Part shown: positions 18,208-27,533 of the stretch, in pieces | How the letters are laid out: the number at the start of each line of letters is the position of its first letter | Numbering within the stretch: the first letter of the stretch is position 1 | Assembly (NCBI GenBank): GCA_001464165.1 | Contig: LNEX01000253.1 | Coordinates: 1-64,000, forward strand | Length of the DNA stretch: 64,000 nucleotides | Direction of reading: 5' to 3' | From: a bacterium Ga0077546 | GTDB lineage: Bacteria; Cyanobacteriota; Vampirovibrionia; Obscuribacterales; Obscuribacteraceae | Position numbers and translations under genes: made by a program | The notes under the pieces: generated by a model | Seen by the model: only the letters and a program-made list of their open reading frames with translations | Databases searched by the model: none | What the model was told of the DNA's origin: nothing

Positions 18208-20025
18208 GTGGGCACTAGACTCTTTCAAATTGCACTAATAACAATACTGACTCTAGTACCGCCTTTGCGCCTGGCCTACTTTCTATTTACCAACGGCGAA
18301 AACTGCGCCAATAATGACGACATAACCTACCTTGAGCAGTTCGTTAGAATGACAGGCCCAAGCTACAACTGGCTCAATTACTTTGGCGACACCTTTGTCG
18401 ATGGCCACTCCACGGCCTTCAATCAAATAGTTTTCAATCTCTATGTTCTGTTCGGGCACATGAATCAGAACCTTGGTGCAGCCATTGGCATTGCCCTGAT
18501 GGCCATCAGGCTTGCCCTGTTATTCGATTTGAGCGTAAGCAGGTCTAATAAGTTGAGATGGTACTGCCTGCCACTAATGAGCGCCATTATCTTCGCCCCC
18601 ACCGCGGCATCAATACTGACCCAGGGCTCTTTCGCCATTACCTGGCAGTTAGCATTGACACTAGGCGCTGCTGCTCTCTGGGCCTTGTTTCGCCAATCGG
18701 AAACGTCCAACTGCAAGGCCATTGCCAGCGCCAGCATTTGCATTGTCTTAGGCTCTTGGACCATTGCCACCACTTTGATAATAATTCCAATTGTCTTGTT
18801 TTGGGCCTGGCGTCTAAAATTGTTGAACAAACTATCGCTATTATTTTTAGGGAGCGCCACCGCTCTTTCAATCTTTCCTGATCTGCTTTACCTGGAGCGC
18901 GGGGTGGGAACCTCTCGCCCCCTGGCAGAAGTGCTAAAGCCCCTTGACTTGACAATGTTTCTAAGTTCGCTAGGCCGTAACTTTGCCCCAGGAACCGGCT
19001 GGTATATGGAACGCATTGCCCCGGCAGAAGTATTTAGTACGCTCGGTTTGATCCTACTTACCGCCATTTGTGTTTTGGCAAAAAAAATTAGTAAAAGGAC
19101 AAATGAAGACAATCAAATCAATCAACAAATTCTTTGTCGACACTTCTACCCTTCCTTGGCAATTGCCTCCTTTGCCGTGGGAAACTTACTTCTAACCAGT
19201 ATGGTGAGGCCAATCATTGCCCCCTGGTATGGTCAAATAAGCCTTTGGTTTTGGATTGGTTTGGTGGGAATGGCCGCGAGTATTTTCGAGCTAGTTACTA
19301 GCGATGAGAAGCTCAAGTCAGGAGCTAAAATTCTAGCTGCCACCACCTTAATAAGCATTGCCAGTTTTACTCTATTTTCGCCAGGATTTGAGGATAAGGA
19401 ATTCTTCTTAGACAACCGCTCTCCGGCATATCTATCGGTTTTACGCAACTACCAGACGCCACCACCGCCGGGGCTCTTACCGCCTTACAAATACATTCCG
19501 CTCAAACCAGAGAGACTGGCAAAAATTCTCGAACAATATCATCTCTCACCATTCGGCAAAGTAGACACTATCTTATTTCAAGGCGACTGCGTCGTTCCTG
19601 GTTTGGTGCAATTTCGCAACGACGGCACAGAGGAAAGCAAGCTTTTCTTCTTGAGCCAAGACAAAAAAGAGATATTGACCGCTACCTATTACAAACGACT
19701 AAACCTTTGCCTAGATGGCTCTATGACAGTGACCTGGCATGTCAAAATACCAGACGATGCAAAAGCCGCTCAATTTACAACTGATCTTTGGCCGCTTGAG
19801 CAGGCCGGCAAGAAGAGCGCGGGCGGTAAAGCAAATGCGCTCACTATCTCAATCGGCACCAATCAGCCGCTAGTCTTCGAGCTAGAACAAGGCCAGAAGT
19901 CAAAAGTAAGGATTGACCTAATTGCGTATCAGGGAAAAGTTGTCGACATTGTCTTCACCAACAAACAGAACTCCCCGCGGCCGACAGTGCTTAGAGCGCC
20001 GAAGGTAGAGGTTGAGCGCGAGTAG
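18208..20025 (+). CDS. Polytopic membrane protein with exported C-terminal domain, ~605 aa
   Basis: I use the GTG at 18208; the longer frame (18154) overlaps the flavoprotein gene. Residues 1-~400 contain about ten TM helices (for example FQIALITILTLVPPLRLAYF). The first loop has ENCANNDDITYLEQFV, an Asp-rich segment after TM1 like the catalytic loop of GT-C glycosyltransferases. The C-terminal ~190 residues are probably exported and beta-rich (ETILFQGDC-like strands, MTVTWHVKIPDDAKAAQF). The architecture matches the protein at 10401-12907: a membrane part, then a large exported tail. Family not identified with certainty. Confidence 0.75.
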   Translation: MGTRLFQIALITILTLVPPLRLAYFLFTNGENCANNDDITYLEQFVRMTGPSYNWLNYFGDTFVDGHSTAFNQIVFNLYVLFGHMNQNLGAAIGIALMAIRLALLFDLSVSRSNKLRWYCLPLMSAIIFAPTAASILTQGSFAITWQLALTLGAAALWALFRQSETSNCKAIASASICIVLGSWTIATTLIIIPIVLFWAWRLKLLNKLSLLFLGSATALSIFPDLLYLERGVGTSRPLAEVLKPLDLTMFLSSLGRNFAPGTGWYMERIAPAEVFSTLGLILLTAICVLAKKISKRTNEDNQINQQILCRHFYPSLAIASFAVGNLLLTSMVRPIIAPWYGQISLWFWIGLVGMAASIFELVTSDEKLKSGAKILAATTLISIASFTLFSPGFEDKEFFLDNRSPAYLSVLRNYQTPPPPGLLPPYKYIPLKPERLAKILEQYHLSPFGKVDTILFQGDCVVPGLVQFRNDGTEESKLFFLSQDKKEILTATYYKRLNLCLDGSMTVTWHVKIPDDAKAAQFTTDLWPLEQAGKKSAGGKANALTISIGTNQPLVFELEQGQKSKVRIDLIAYQGKVVDIVFTNKQNSPRPTVLRAPKVEVERE

Positions 20026-20091
20026 GGCAGCGGTGTTTAGGTGATCCGGCCTTACCTGTGCTATTTGAAATAATAAAACAGCGGAAGCGTT

Positions 20092-20334
20092 GTTAGAATT
20101 TCTATCCCAAAATCTAACAACTGACTCGTTTGAATTTCTATCCAAAAATCTAACAGCAGAATCGTTAGAATTTCTATCCAAAAATCTAACACCGGAATCG
20201 TTAGAATTTCTATCCAAAAATCTAACAGCGGAATCGTTAGAATTTCTACCCAAAAATCTAACAGCGGAATCGTTAGAATTTCTATCCAAAAATCTAACAG
20301 CGGAATCGTTAGAATTTCTATCCAAAAATCTAAC
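20092..20334. repeat. 36-bp tandem repeat array, 7 units, each a hairpin
   Basis: Seven units start at 20092, 20128, 20164, 20200, 20236, 20272 and 20308. Each has a 27-bp core running from GTTAGA to TCTAAC (these ends are inverted repeats, so each core can form a stem-loop with extra A/T pairing) and a 9-bp linker, mostly AGCGGAATC. The outer units differ most; the middle units are near identical. The unit length is a multiple of three, so ORFs stay open on both strands: a plus-strand frame would encode LEFLSKNLTAES repeats. I regard it as a minisatellite or hairpin array rather than a proven gene. It ends 69 bp before the AbiEi-like gene. Confidence 0.9.
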
Positions 20335-20403
20335 CACAAACAATTGAACCTTTCGCCTCGAAACAGCGTTATTTAGGATACACGCTGTTTATGAGGTGCA
20401 ATC

Positions 20404-21009
20404 ATGAGCTGTCATGGCGATATCCTAAACTTTATCTCCGCCCTCCCCACTAATGCTTGGTTTTCCACTCAACAAGTACTAAATCTTGGCACGAGAGAAG
20501 CCATAGACCAATGTCTTTATAGATTAGTAAAATGCGGCTATCTCACCCGCATTGCTTGGGGTCTTTTCACTCTGGGAACAAACGAGCAAAACTTTGAACC
20601 ACTGGCGGTGGCAGTCTTTAAAGCGCAAATATTCAAAAAGAAAGTTGCTATTCACGGCCTCAATACAGCTAGAGAGCTTGGCCTGGTTGATGCTGCTCAA
20701 GACCGGAAGCTATTCAGCGTTCACGGTGTCAGCAGTGCATTCCAATCTATGAAGCGAGAAATCTCACTAAAGAGCTACTCACCAAGAAAAATTGCTCTCG
20801 GCGATTCACCAACAGGCGAAGTCATAAGCGCACTCTGGTTTCTCGGTGAGAAGAATTGTGATAACGCTGCCGTGGCAAGAGCCTTGAGTACTCTCAACCA
20901 TGAATGTATCCAAGAACTGGCACAATCGGCCCATTTAATGCCAGGCTGGCTGACAAGGAAAGTTCGCTTTAATATCGATTATCAGCAGTGGCACTTGCGA
21001 ACACAATGA
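20404..21009 (+). CDS. AbiEi-antitoxin-like / DUF6088 family protein, 201 aa
   Basis: An N-terminal winged-helix (residues ~1-60: FSTQQVLNLGTREAIDQCLYRLVKCGYLTRIAWGLFTL split as HTH plus wing) followed by an alpha/beta domain, the layout of AbiEi-type antitoxin and DUF6088 proteins. These regulators normally sit next to an AbiEii nucleotidyltransferase toxin. Here there is none: the next gene, 44 bp away, is on the other strand and is a glycosyltransferase. Start ATG 20404 has GAGG about seven bases upstream. The hairpin repeat array lies directly upstream. Either a toxin was lost or this is a stand-alone DNA-binding regulator. Confidence 0.75.
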   Translation: MSCHGDILNFISALPTNAWFSTQQVLNLGTREAIDQCLYRLVKCGYLTRIAWGLFTLGTNEQNFEPLAVAVFKAQIFKKKVAIHGLNTARELGLVDAAQDRKLFSVHGVSSAFQSMKREISLKSYSPRKIALGDSPTGEVISALWFLGEKNCDNAAVARALSTLNHECIQELAQSAHLMPGWLTRKVRFNIDYQQWHLRTQ

Positions 21010-21052
21010 TTGAATACAATTATCCGTCCACCGGGCCTGAGCTAGACGCAAG

Positions 21053-22840
21053 CTACTTCCCTGCAGAATAACGCAGCAAAGCAAAATCACCTTCACTATC
21101 AACAGTCTTAATGCCTGCCATGTCTTTGAACAAAGGCATGTTCTTTACTTTCACTAAAATGTAGGCCTGAGGCACTTGCTTCAACCTGATAGTAAGCAAA
21201 TCAAAATTGTTGATGTTCTCCACTTGCTTGCGCGCATAGAACGGCACTCCGGGCTTGCGCATATCAAAGACAATAAGCGGATCAGCCGATTGACCGGCGA
21301 AATTAGCAAATTTAGGCAGTGGCCCTTCCCATTTTTGGGAGAGCACTGGCAAGATATGACCGGTATGCACCACTAGCAAAAATGCCGTGCCCACAGTCAT
21401 GATCGTCAGGCCCGCTAGCTGCTGACGAAGTTTAAATGCCAATATGCTCAACAAAACCACCACAGCCTGGGCTGAGCCGTAAGCCGAAATCAAGGCAATC
21501 AAACCTTCGGGAGCATCCCGCAGCCGAGCGGCAACTATTGGTGCGACCAAACTGGCAGCAGCATATACCAACATCACCACAAGTAGCGGCAAGGCCAGGC
21601 GCTTGAAAGCCGATTGCCGATTCAAACAACGCTCAAACTCACAGCCAACAAGAATAGCCAAAGCAGGGAAGGCCGGCAGAGTGTAGGGAAGTAATTTCGA
21701 CACAGAGGCACTAAAGAATACAAGGGTGATGGTCGCCCACAAAATACAGTAAAGTGCCAGGCGGCCACTAACATCGAGAGCTTCAATATAGTCGCGAGAG
21801 CGCGTCAACAAGCCACGCACATTGGCTGGCAATAAAGCAATTCCTGGCCCAGATATCTCAGATGAACTGGATGTCGCGGCTATAGTACCTGTGCTATTTG
21901 CACCACGCAGAGCAATGAAATAGCCGGCCAATGTGGCAACCATAGCTTGAGGCAAATAGACTGTCCATGGAAAAAATCCGCCAAGCATAGCGAGCAAGTG
22001 ATAATAAACTGGCTGTTTATGAGCATCTACAACAGCAGTGAAGCGCTGGAAGTTTTCTCTGATGATAAATTCTTGAAAATAGGCACCCTTAGTAATGTAG
22101 ATTTCAGTGGCAAACCAGGGCAGAGCGATAACAGCTACTATCAAAGCACCAATGAGGGGCTGATAAGACTTAAAAGCCAACCAGAGATCGCCTTTTATCG
22201 TGTGCCAAGCAAGCAAAATAGCCACGGGCAAAACCAGGCCAACCGGGCCTTTAGTCATTACTGCCAAGCCAATCAAAACATAGCCTAGATATAGTGCACC
22301 TCGACGCTCAAACTTAGACTGGCTAGCATGAAAGAACGCTAACTGGGTGCCCGCGCCAAACAACGATAGCGGCATGTCAGTAATGGCTTCGCGGGCGGTA
22401 AAGACAAATAAAGGAGCACTCGCCAGAGTTAACGAGCCAAATATGGCAGCCCGCAGGGATATACAGCGAGCCATCGATAGATACGTGATTGCTACCAACA
22501 CCACAGCACAGGCAGCACCGAAAAAGCGGGCCGCAAACTCGTTAACACCAAATATTTGATAACAACCCGCCATGGCCCAGATGCAGAGGGGCGGTTTGGT
22601 AAATCGCACGACATAGTTGAGCAAGGTAGTGATGTACTCGCCAGTAACAATCATCTCGCGAGCGGGTTCGGCGTAGAGGGCTTCATCAGGGTTAAAGAGT
22701 GGCAGATTACCCAGACCATTGAAATAGACGAAGGCGGCAATCGCTGTCACAGCAAGAAGACCGAGCAAAACGCCAGGACTGCGCGCTGATTGGTCTTGAT
22801 TCTGCTCGTTAGCTTTTTCTACTTGAATATCAGATGCCAT
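21053..22840 (-). CDS. ArnT-like glycosyltransferase family 39 membrane protein
   Basis: About 595 aa. The family's first-loop motif is clear: FNPDEALYAEPAREMIVTG (Asp-Glu pair that activates the lipid-linked sugar), followed by FTKPPLCIWAM and AREAITDMPLSLF. At least 11 TM helices, then a soluble C-terminal domain ending DSEGDFALLRYSAGK. Enzymes of this type transfer sugars from polyprenyl phosphate to lipid A, protein or glycans outside the membrane; the acceptor is unknown. Start chosen as ATG 22840 (GAAGAG upstream); the ATG at 22942 is an alternative that adds 34 residues. It is divergent from dapL. Confidence 0.88.
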   Translation of the reverse strand: MASDIQVEKANEQNQDQSARSPGVLLGLLAVTAIAAFVYFNGLGNLPLFNPDEALYAEPAREMIVTGEYITTLLNYVVRFTKPPLCIWAMAGCYQIFGVNEFAARFFGAACAVVLVAITYLSMARCISLRAAIFGSLTLASAPLFVFTAREAITDMPLSLFGAGTQLAFFHASQSKFERRGALYLGYVLIGLAVMTKGPVGLVLPVAILLAWHTIKGDLWLAFKSYQPLIGALIVAVIALPWFATEIYITKGAYFQEFIIRENFQRFTAVVDAHKQPVYYHLLAMLGGFFPWTVYLPQAMVATLAGYFIALRGANSTGTIAATSSSSEISGPGIALLPANVRGLLTRSRDYIEALDVSGRLALYCILWATITLVFFSASVSKLLPYTLPAFPALAILVGCEFERCLNRQSAFKRLALPLLVVMLVYAAASLVAPIVAARLRDAPEGLIALISAYGSAQAVVVLLSILAFKLRQQLAGLTIMTVGTAFLLVVHTGHILPVLSQKWEGPLPKFANFAGQSADPLIVFDMRKPGVPFYARKQVENINNFDLLTIRLKQVPQAYILVKVKNMPLFKDMAGIKTVDSEGDFALLRYSAGK

Positions 22841-23105
22841 ATATCTCTTCGCTTCAACTTGCAGCATTATAGTTACAGCTTGCGCTTGACAACTCAAAGC
22901 GTAAAGAGCCATCTCTCCGGAAAGCCGCTGGGGCACGCTCATATTAAGAAGAACGTTAACTATGCTTACTAATCAAACAGCAGCCCCAAGAATATGTGAA
23001 GCTATGGTAATGTCAGATGCTTGTTCCCTTACGGGCTCTAGCATTCAGATCGAAAACGATCCTGACCACAGATAAAAAAAAGAGATTACAAAGAAGGTCA
23101 AAACA

Positions 23106-24293
23106 ATGGAAGTTTCTCACCGGCTCAAATCTATTCCTCCCTACGTCTTTGCCGAAATGGACAAGAAGCGCCTCGCCGCTATTGCATCGGGAGTCGACGT
23201 TATCAATTTGGGTATTGGTGATCCTGACCAACCAACACCGCGCCACATTGTCGATGCTATGCATGAAGCCCTAGAAAAGCCAATCAACCACCACTATCCA
23301 CCCTTCGGCGGCACCAAAGAATACAAAACTGCTGCCTGCGCCTGGATGAAAAAACGCTTTGGCGTTGATGTTGATCCAGCCACTGAAATTACTTCGATGA
23401 TCGGCACCAAAGAAGGCTTGCATAACACTATTATGGCCTTCGTCGACAAGGGCGATATCAATATTATTCCCGACCCAGCCTATCCGGTCTATCGCACATC
23501 AACCATTTTGGCTGGCGGCGAGCCTTATTTCATGCCTCTTACACCGGCAAACAACTTCATTCCCGATTTAGATGCGATACCAGAAGCGGTGCTCAAGAAA
23601 GCCAAGCTTTTGATGTTCAACTACCCTAACAATCCTACTGGTGCAGTTGCTGACCTGGCCTTCTTCGAGAAAGCTGTAGCCTTCTGCAAAAAGCATAATA
23701 TTTTGCTTTGCCACGACCAGGCCTATTCAGAAATGACCTATGACGGCTTCAAAGCTCCATCGATTCTGCAAGTCAAAGGCGCTAAAGATATCGCCATTGA
23801 ACTGCATTCGTTGTCTAAGAGCTACAACATGACCGGCTGGAGAATTGGCTTTGCCGTAGGTAATGCTGAAGCCATTGCCGCCATCGCCAAGATCAAATCA
23901 AATATCGACACCGATATCTTCAGAGCGATTCAATTTGCAGCCATTGCCGGATTTGAAGGCCCAACCGATCATATTCAGTTCTGCAATAGCCTCTATGTTG
24001 AAAGACGTGATTTGGCCGTAGAACGGCTCAATCAACTCGGCTGGAACCTCAAACCTATCAAAGGCACATTCTACATCTGGCTACCAACGCCTGCAGGAAT
24101 GTCCTCAGCTGATTTCAGTACTGTTATGCTGGAAAAGGCTGGTATTGTGGTTCCTCCTGGCACGGCCTATGGACCGCACGGAGAAGGTTTTGTGCGCATC
24201 GCTTTGAGTGTAGACAAGGCTCGCCTTGCCGAAGCATTCGATAGAATGGCTAAGCACTCAATCACTTACGACATGGCTAAATCCACAGTCTAA
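23106..24293 (+). CDS. dapL: LL-diaminopimelate aminotransferase-type PLP enzyme
   Basis: 395 aa class I/II aminotransferase. It begins RLKSIPPYVFAEMD and has NLGIGDPDQPTP, HHYPPFGGTKEYKTAA and the PLP-binding Lys238 in SLSKSYNMTGWRIGF, all typical of DapL, which turns tetrahydrodipicolinate into LL-diaminopimelate in one step for lysine and peptidoglycan synthesis. DapL is the usual route in cyanobacteria and relatives. Good AAGAAGG ribosome site eight bases before the ATG. Not in an operon with other lysine genes. A close paralog acting on another amino acid cannot be excluded from sequence alone. Confidence 0.85.
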   Translation: MEVSHRLKSIPPYVFAEMDKKRLAAIASGVDVINLGIGDPDQPTPRHIVDAMHEALEKPINHHYPPFGGTKEYKTAACAWMKKRFGVDVDPATEITSMIGTKEGLHNTIMAFVDKGDINIIPDPAYPVYRTSTILAGGEPYFMPLTPANNFIPDLDAIPEAVLKKAKLLMFNYPNNPTGAVADLAFFEKAVAFCKKHNILLCHDQAYSEMTYDGFKAPSILQVKGAKDIAIELHSLSKSYNMTGWRIGFAVGNAEAIAAIAKIKSNIDTDIFRAIQFAAIAGFEGPTDHIQFCNSLYVERRDLAVERLNQLGWNLKPIKGTFYIWLPTPAGMSSADFSTVMLEKAGIVVPPGTAYGPHGEGFVRIALSVDKARLAEAFDRMAKHSITYDMAKSTV

Positions 24294-24337
24294 GTACTTC
24301 CCAGAGAAAGCGCAGAACGTAGGTACGTCCTTCATTA

Positions 24338-25951
24338 ATGCACAAAGAAAAGCACTACGCCGCGAAATCAATTCAAATATTGCCTGGCAATCCAACGGCT
24401 ACGGCGATTCACCAGATCCTTACTTGGGCCCTGGAGAATCTCGACAAGCAAGTTGAAGTAATTTGGCCGTCTGCTACCAAAGGCTCCGAATACAAGCTCA
24501 CCGCCCATGCTGATCCCATGGGCGGTGATCCGCAATGGAAGCTGATAGCTTCTAACGCTGGTCAAGGCTCTCTCCTTTGGGAATTTACTAGTTGCGATTC
24601 GCTACTTGTCTTCAATCGCATCGAAGCCTCACTTAATGATCGCGAAGGTAATCAACACTCAACCACTCAGTCTGTCACTCAAGAAGAACAGGCCGAAGAG
24701 AAAGCTTTCTTCTACATTCCCGAAGCCCTAACTAAACAAAGAGCAACTATTCCAATACCGCTGGTGGGCGGAGACAATTCGCTCAACCGCTCATCGGGTA
24801 CCGTCTTAAACGGTGACCTAGCTTTTGTACAGATAGGGGCTCTTCTGCAGTCTATTGCCTTGGCAAAAATGACCGGCCGCCTAGAAATACAAAGCGAGCT
24901 TGGCGCTGCAGAAGTATTTTTCATTGATGGCCAGCCCATTCACGCCACTAGCCCAGCAGCCAAAGGCCCGGAGTGTATCTATGAGCTAATCACATGGAAG
25001 GATGGCCGCTTCTTCTTCCAACCCAAAGTAATGACAAAGCACAAGACAATTAGCGACCCGCTTGATTCGCTGATTATTCAAGGTGCTCAGATTTTTGACA
25101 AACAGAATTTCCTCAAAAACAGTGGCTTTAAAATTGATGCGGTTATGGTGAAGACCCAACGCATTGTTGACGAGGCAGATCTGCGTAAATTACTAAAACC
25201 CGCTATACCAGTAGATTTCGTTGCCCAAAGACGTTTTTACGATGCAATTGACGATCGCCTCAGCACAGAAGAGATTGTCGCAAAATTGGGCTATGCCAGA
25301 AGTTTATGGGTGCCTATTGTTTGCAACATGCTCAGCTGTGGACTGGCTGCTTTTACCAAACCAGCAAAAAAAGGCAGTTCCAGTCTACCGACCCTCGAGC
25401 CCAAAACAGTTGATAGCGCCGCCATTCAATCGGTGATTATGCAATTGCGCCGGGGCGATACCGGCATGTTCAACTTCCCAGCGTTCCTCTATTTCTTAGA
25501 GCAAGAGTACTTCAGAGGGCACCGCTCTGGCAGCCCTATTTCGGTCATTGTTTTTGAAATGCGCGTAAAGAGCGGCCCAAACGGCTCAATCCGAGAGCCT
25601 CTACCGATTGGAGCCCTGCGCGAAGCAGTGTTACGCATATCACAAGCAAAGCGCCACAATGACTTGCTCGCACACTATGAAGCTTTCGACTACGCTCTAC
25701 TATGCCCAGACACCAAAGGTGAAGGTGCCCGCGTATTCGCCAAACGCCTAATGGTCTCACTGATGAAGTCACCGCTATCTACAGGTGTGGACGAACGCAC
25801 TCTCTCACTGTCATTTGGTGCCGCCTGCGTGCCAGAAGACTTCCTTGAACTTGGCCTTTTGCTTTCTGCAGCTGAAGCGGCTAAAGGCCATTCGCTCAGT
25901 AGCGAAGAACCAGTTGTGCTGTATCGTGATCTCTTACCAAAAGCCACATAG
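24338..25951 (+). CDS. DUF4388 protein with degenerate GGDEF domain, 537 aa
   Basis: Residues ~165-260 form a DUF4388 (PATAN-like) domain: LLQSIALAKMTGRLEIQ, AAEVFFIDGQPIHA and YELITWKDGRFFF. The C-terminal ~165 residues keep the fold of a GGDEF domain (FPAFLYFLEQEYFRGHRSGSP at the start, SLSFGAACVPED near the end) but the GG(D/E)EF signature is lost: the position reads AHYEAFDYALL. It should therefore not make c-di-GMP and may be a receptor or scaffold. No clear ribosome site precedes ATG 24338. It follows dapL by 44 bp and abuts the methyltransferase gene. Confidence 0.8.
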   Translation: MHKEKHYAAKSIQILPGNPTATAIHQILTWALENLDKQVEVIWPSATKGSEYKLTAHADPMGGDPQWKLIASNAGQGSLLWEFTSCDSLLVFNRIEASLNDREGNQHSTTQSVTQEEQAEEKAFFYIPEALTKQRATIPIPLVGGDNSLNRSSGTVLNGDLAFVQIGALLQSIALAKMTGRLEIQSELGAAEVFFIDGQPIHATSPAAKGPECIYELITWKDGRFFFQPKVMTKHKTISDPLDSLIIQGAQIFDKQNFLKNSGFKIDAVMVKTQRIVDEADLRKLLKPAIPVDFVAQRRFYDAIDDRLSTEEIVAKLGYARSLWVPIVCNMLSCGLAAFTKPAKKGSSSLPTLEPKTVDSAAIQSVIMQLRRGDTGMFNFPAFLYFLEQEYFRGHRSGSPISVIVFEMRVKSGPNGSIREPLPIGALREAVLRISQAKRHNDLLAHYEAFDYALLCPDTKGEGARVFAKRLMVSLMKSPLSTGVDERTLSLSFGAACVPEDFLELGLLLSAAEAAKGHSLSSEEPVVLYRDLLPKAT

Positions 25952-25952
25952 T

Positions 25953-27533
25953 GTGCCTTGTACTGCCGCCATTTCAGTAACCGAACTTACGCACAAACTG
26001 GCACTAAGGCGAGCACGTGCCACTCTAGGCAAATGGCTAAAGAAGAGCGCCATTAGCCGCGATGATGGACTTTTAGCGATAATAATGGCTACTGGAGCCA
26101 TCGAAATACTGAGTCAAACGCATCCAAAAGAGAAAGAGAAAAGCGACGGCTTAGCCTCCTATCAGTTTTTGCTAGATAAACTCAATAACGATTTAGCAAT
26201 CTCAAAACTAGACTCAGACATTAGCAGAAGCACCCACCATTCTCTTTCAAAGCTTTTCAAAGCCCCTGAGTATCAAATTCTATTCACTTCGGTTCATGGC
26301 CTAAGTGATCTATTCGAAGTTTACTGTATAAACCAACGTAAGCTAGCTACAGCCAAGGTGCAGCAGGCAGACAAAAGCACAACGATAAGCGATCAGGCTC
26401 TCTTTTCTCAAATATATACACCACCTGCGGTGGTGAACTCTATGATTGAGTGTTTACTACAACCGTTACTCGATAGAGCTGACTCAGTAGAGGCAATCAA
26501 AGCAATATCGCTGCTCGACCCCTGTTGCGGCACTGGTAACTTTTTAACAGTCGCAGCAAGAGCCTTCTACAAAGCATATGAGCCGTTCGATCTTCCGCCA
26601 GATGAAATTTGGCGCTTGATACTCGAGCACAATGTCGTTGGCCTTGATATTGATAGACGAGCTCTAGCTATTGCAGAGTTTGCATTAACCGTAAATCTGA
26701 TGACACTATGCAATGGCAATTTAAATGGTAATGAAAACAGTCTAAATGAAATTAGCTGTCTTCACAACACCTACGATGCTGCAGAAGCAGCACTAGGCTC
26801 ACTGTCTCCGAAGTGGAAACGAACCGCTGGGCATCCACTAAACCGCAAATTTACAGTAGTGGTGACCAACCCACCCTATCTTGGCCGCAAGCTTATAGAC
26901 CGCGCTCTAAAACTAAAATTGAAGAAATACTATCCCGAGTGTGCCAGCGATCTCAGCCAAATATTTCTCTGGAAGGCCCTAGATCTAGCAACAGCCGGTG
27001 GCTGTATTGGCTTTTTAACCCAAAGCTCTTTCATGCATTTGCCTAGCGCTTTGGCACTAAGAAAGCGCATCTTAGAAGAAGCACAAATCAATTTAGTAAT
27101 CGAACTGGGAGACGGTGTCTTTCCTCTTCTGGCAGGGTCCAAAGCAGACAGTAGCATTATCATTTTAACCAAGCAGAAAGCAAGAACTGATGAACCGGCT
27201 TACTACCTTGATCTGCGTCTTGCAAACGAAAATGAAGTGAAAGCAAAAACAAAAAAGCGAAGAAGCGGCCATCTCAATCAGCTCAGCCAATTGAAGCAGC
27301 TCACAAAAACCAGCAAAAGCCATGATGAACTTAGCCGCAGCTCTGACCTAGCTTTTAATTTCAAGCGACCAAGGGCGCTATTCTTAGTACAAGGAAAAGA
27401 CAACCAGTCGCTTTCCAGCAGAGCCGATTTCAAGCAAGGCTTAGCTACCTCGAATAATGAAAGATTTTTGCGCTATGCATGGGAAGTTGAAGAAGACGAC
27501 AAAAGCTATGCGCTGGTGGCGTGCTATTTCTAG
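25953..27533 (+). CDS. Adenine-specific DNA methyltransferase (Eco57I/PglX-like), N-terminal part, frame break
   Basis: Type IIG/PglX-like N6-adenine methyltransferase. SAM-binding motif I is DPCCGTGNFL, motif IV (catalytic) is TNPPYLG. Helical N-terminal region precedes them. The GTG at 25953 is the likely start, one base after the stop of the DUF4388 gene. The reading stops after SYALVACYF, in the middle of the target-recognition region. The next frame goes on as RAISSKVRWGENGAEIK, matching the expected W..NG.EIK segment, so a one-base insertion near 27518 splits the gene. Confidence 0.8.
   Translation: MPCTAAISVTELTHKLALRRARATLGKWLKKSAISRDDGLLAIIMATGAIEILSQTHPKEKEKSDGLASYQFLLDKLNNDLAISKLDSDISRSTHHSLSKLFKAPEYQILFTSVHGLSDLFEVYCINQRKLATAKVQQADKSTTISDQALFSQIYTPPAVVNSMIECLLQPLLDRADSVEAIKAISLLDPCCGTGNFLTVAARAFYKAYEPFDLPPDEIWRLILEHNVVGLDIDRRALAIAEFALTVNLMTLCNGNLNGNENSLNEISCLHNTYDAAEAALGSLSPKWKRTAGHPLNRKFTVVVTNPPYLGRKLIDRALKLKLKKYYPECASDLSQIFLWKALDLATAGGCIGFLTQSSFMHLPSALALRKRILEEAQINLVIELGDGVFPLLAGSKADSSIIILTKQKARTDEPAYYLDLRLANENEVKAKTKKRRSGHLNQLSQLKQLTKTSKSHDELSRSSDLAFNFKRPRALFLVQGKDNQSLSSRADFKQGLATSNNERFLRYAWEVEEDDKSYALVACYF

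Noticed and set aside
20092..20334. CRISPR-like array of 27-bp palindromic repeats with 9-bp spacers
   Set aside because: Spacers are far too short and nearly identical to each other, and no cas gene is nearby; it is a tandem repeat.
20090..20347. Repeat protein gene on the plus strand (LEFLSKNLTAES units)
   Set aside because: The 36-bp unit keeps frames open on both strands, so the open frame is not evidence for a protein; reported only as a repeat.
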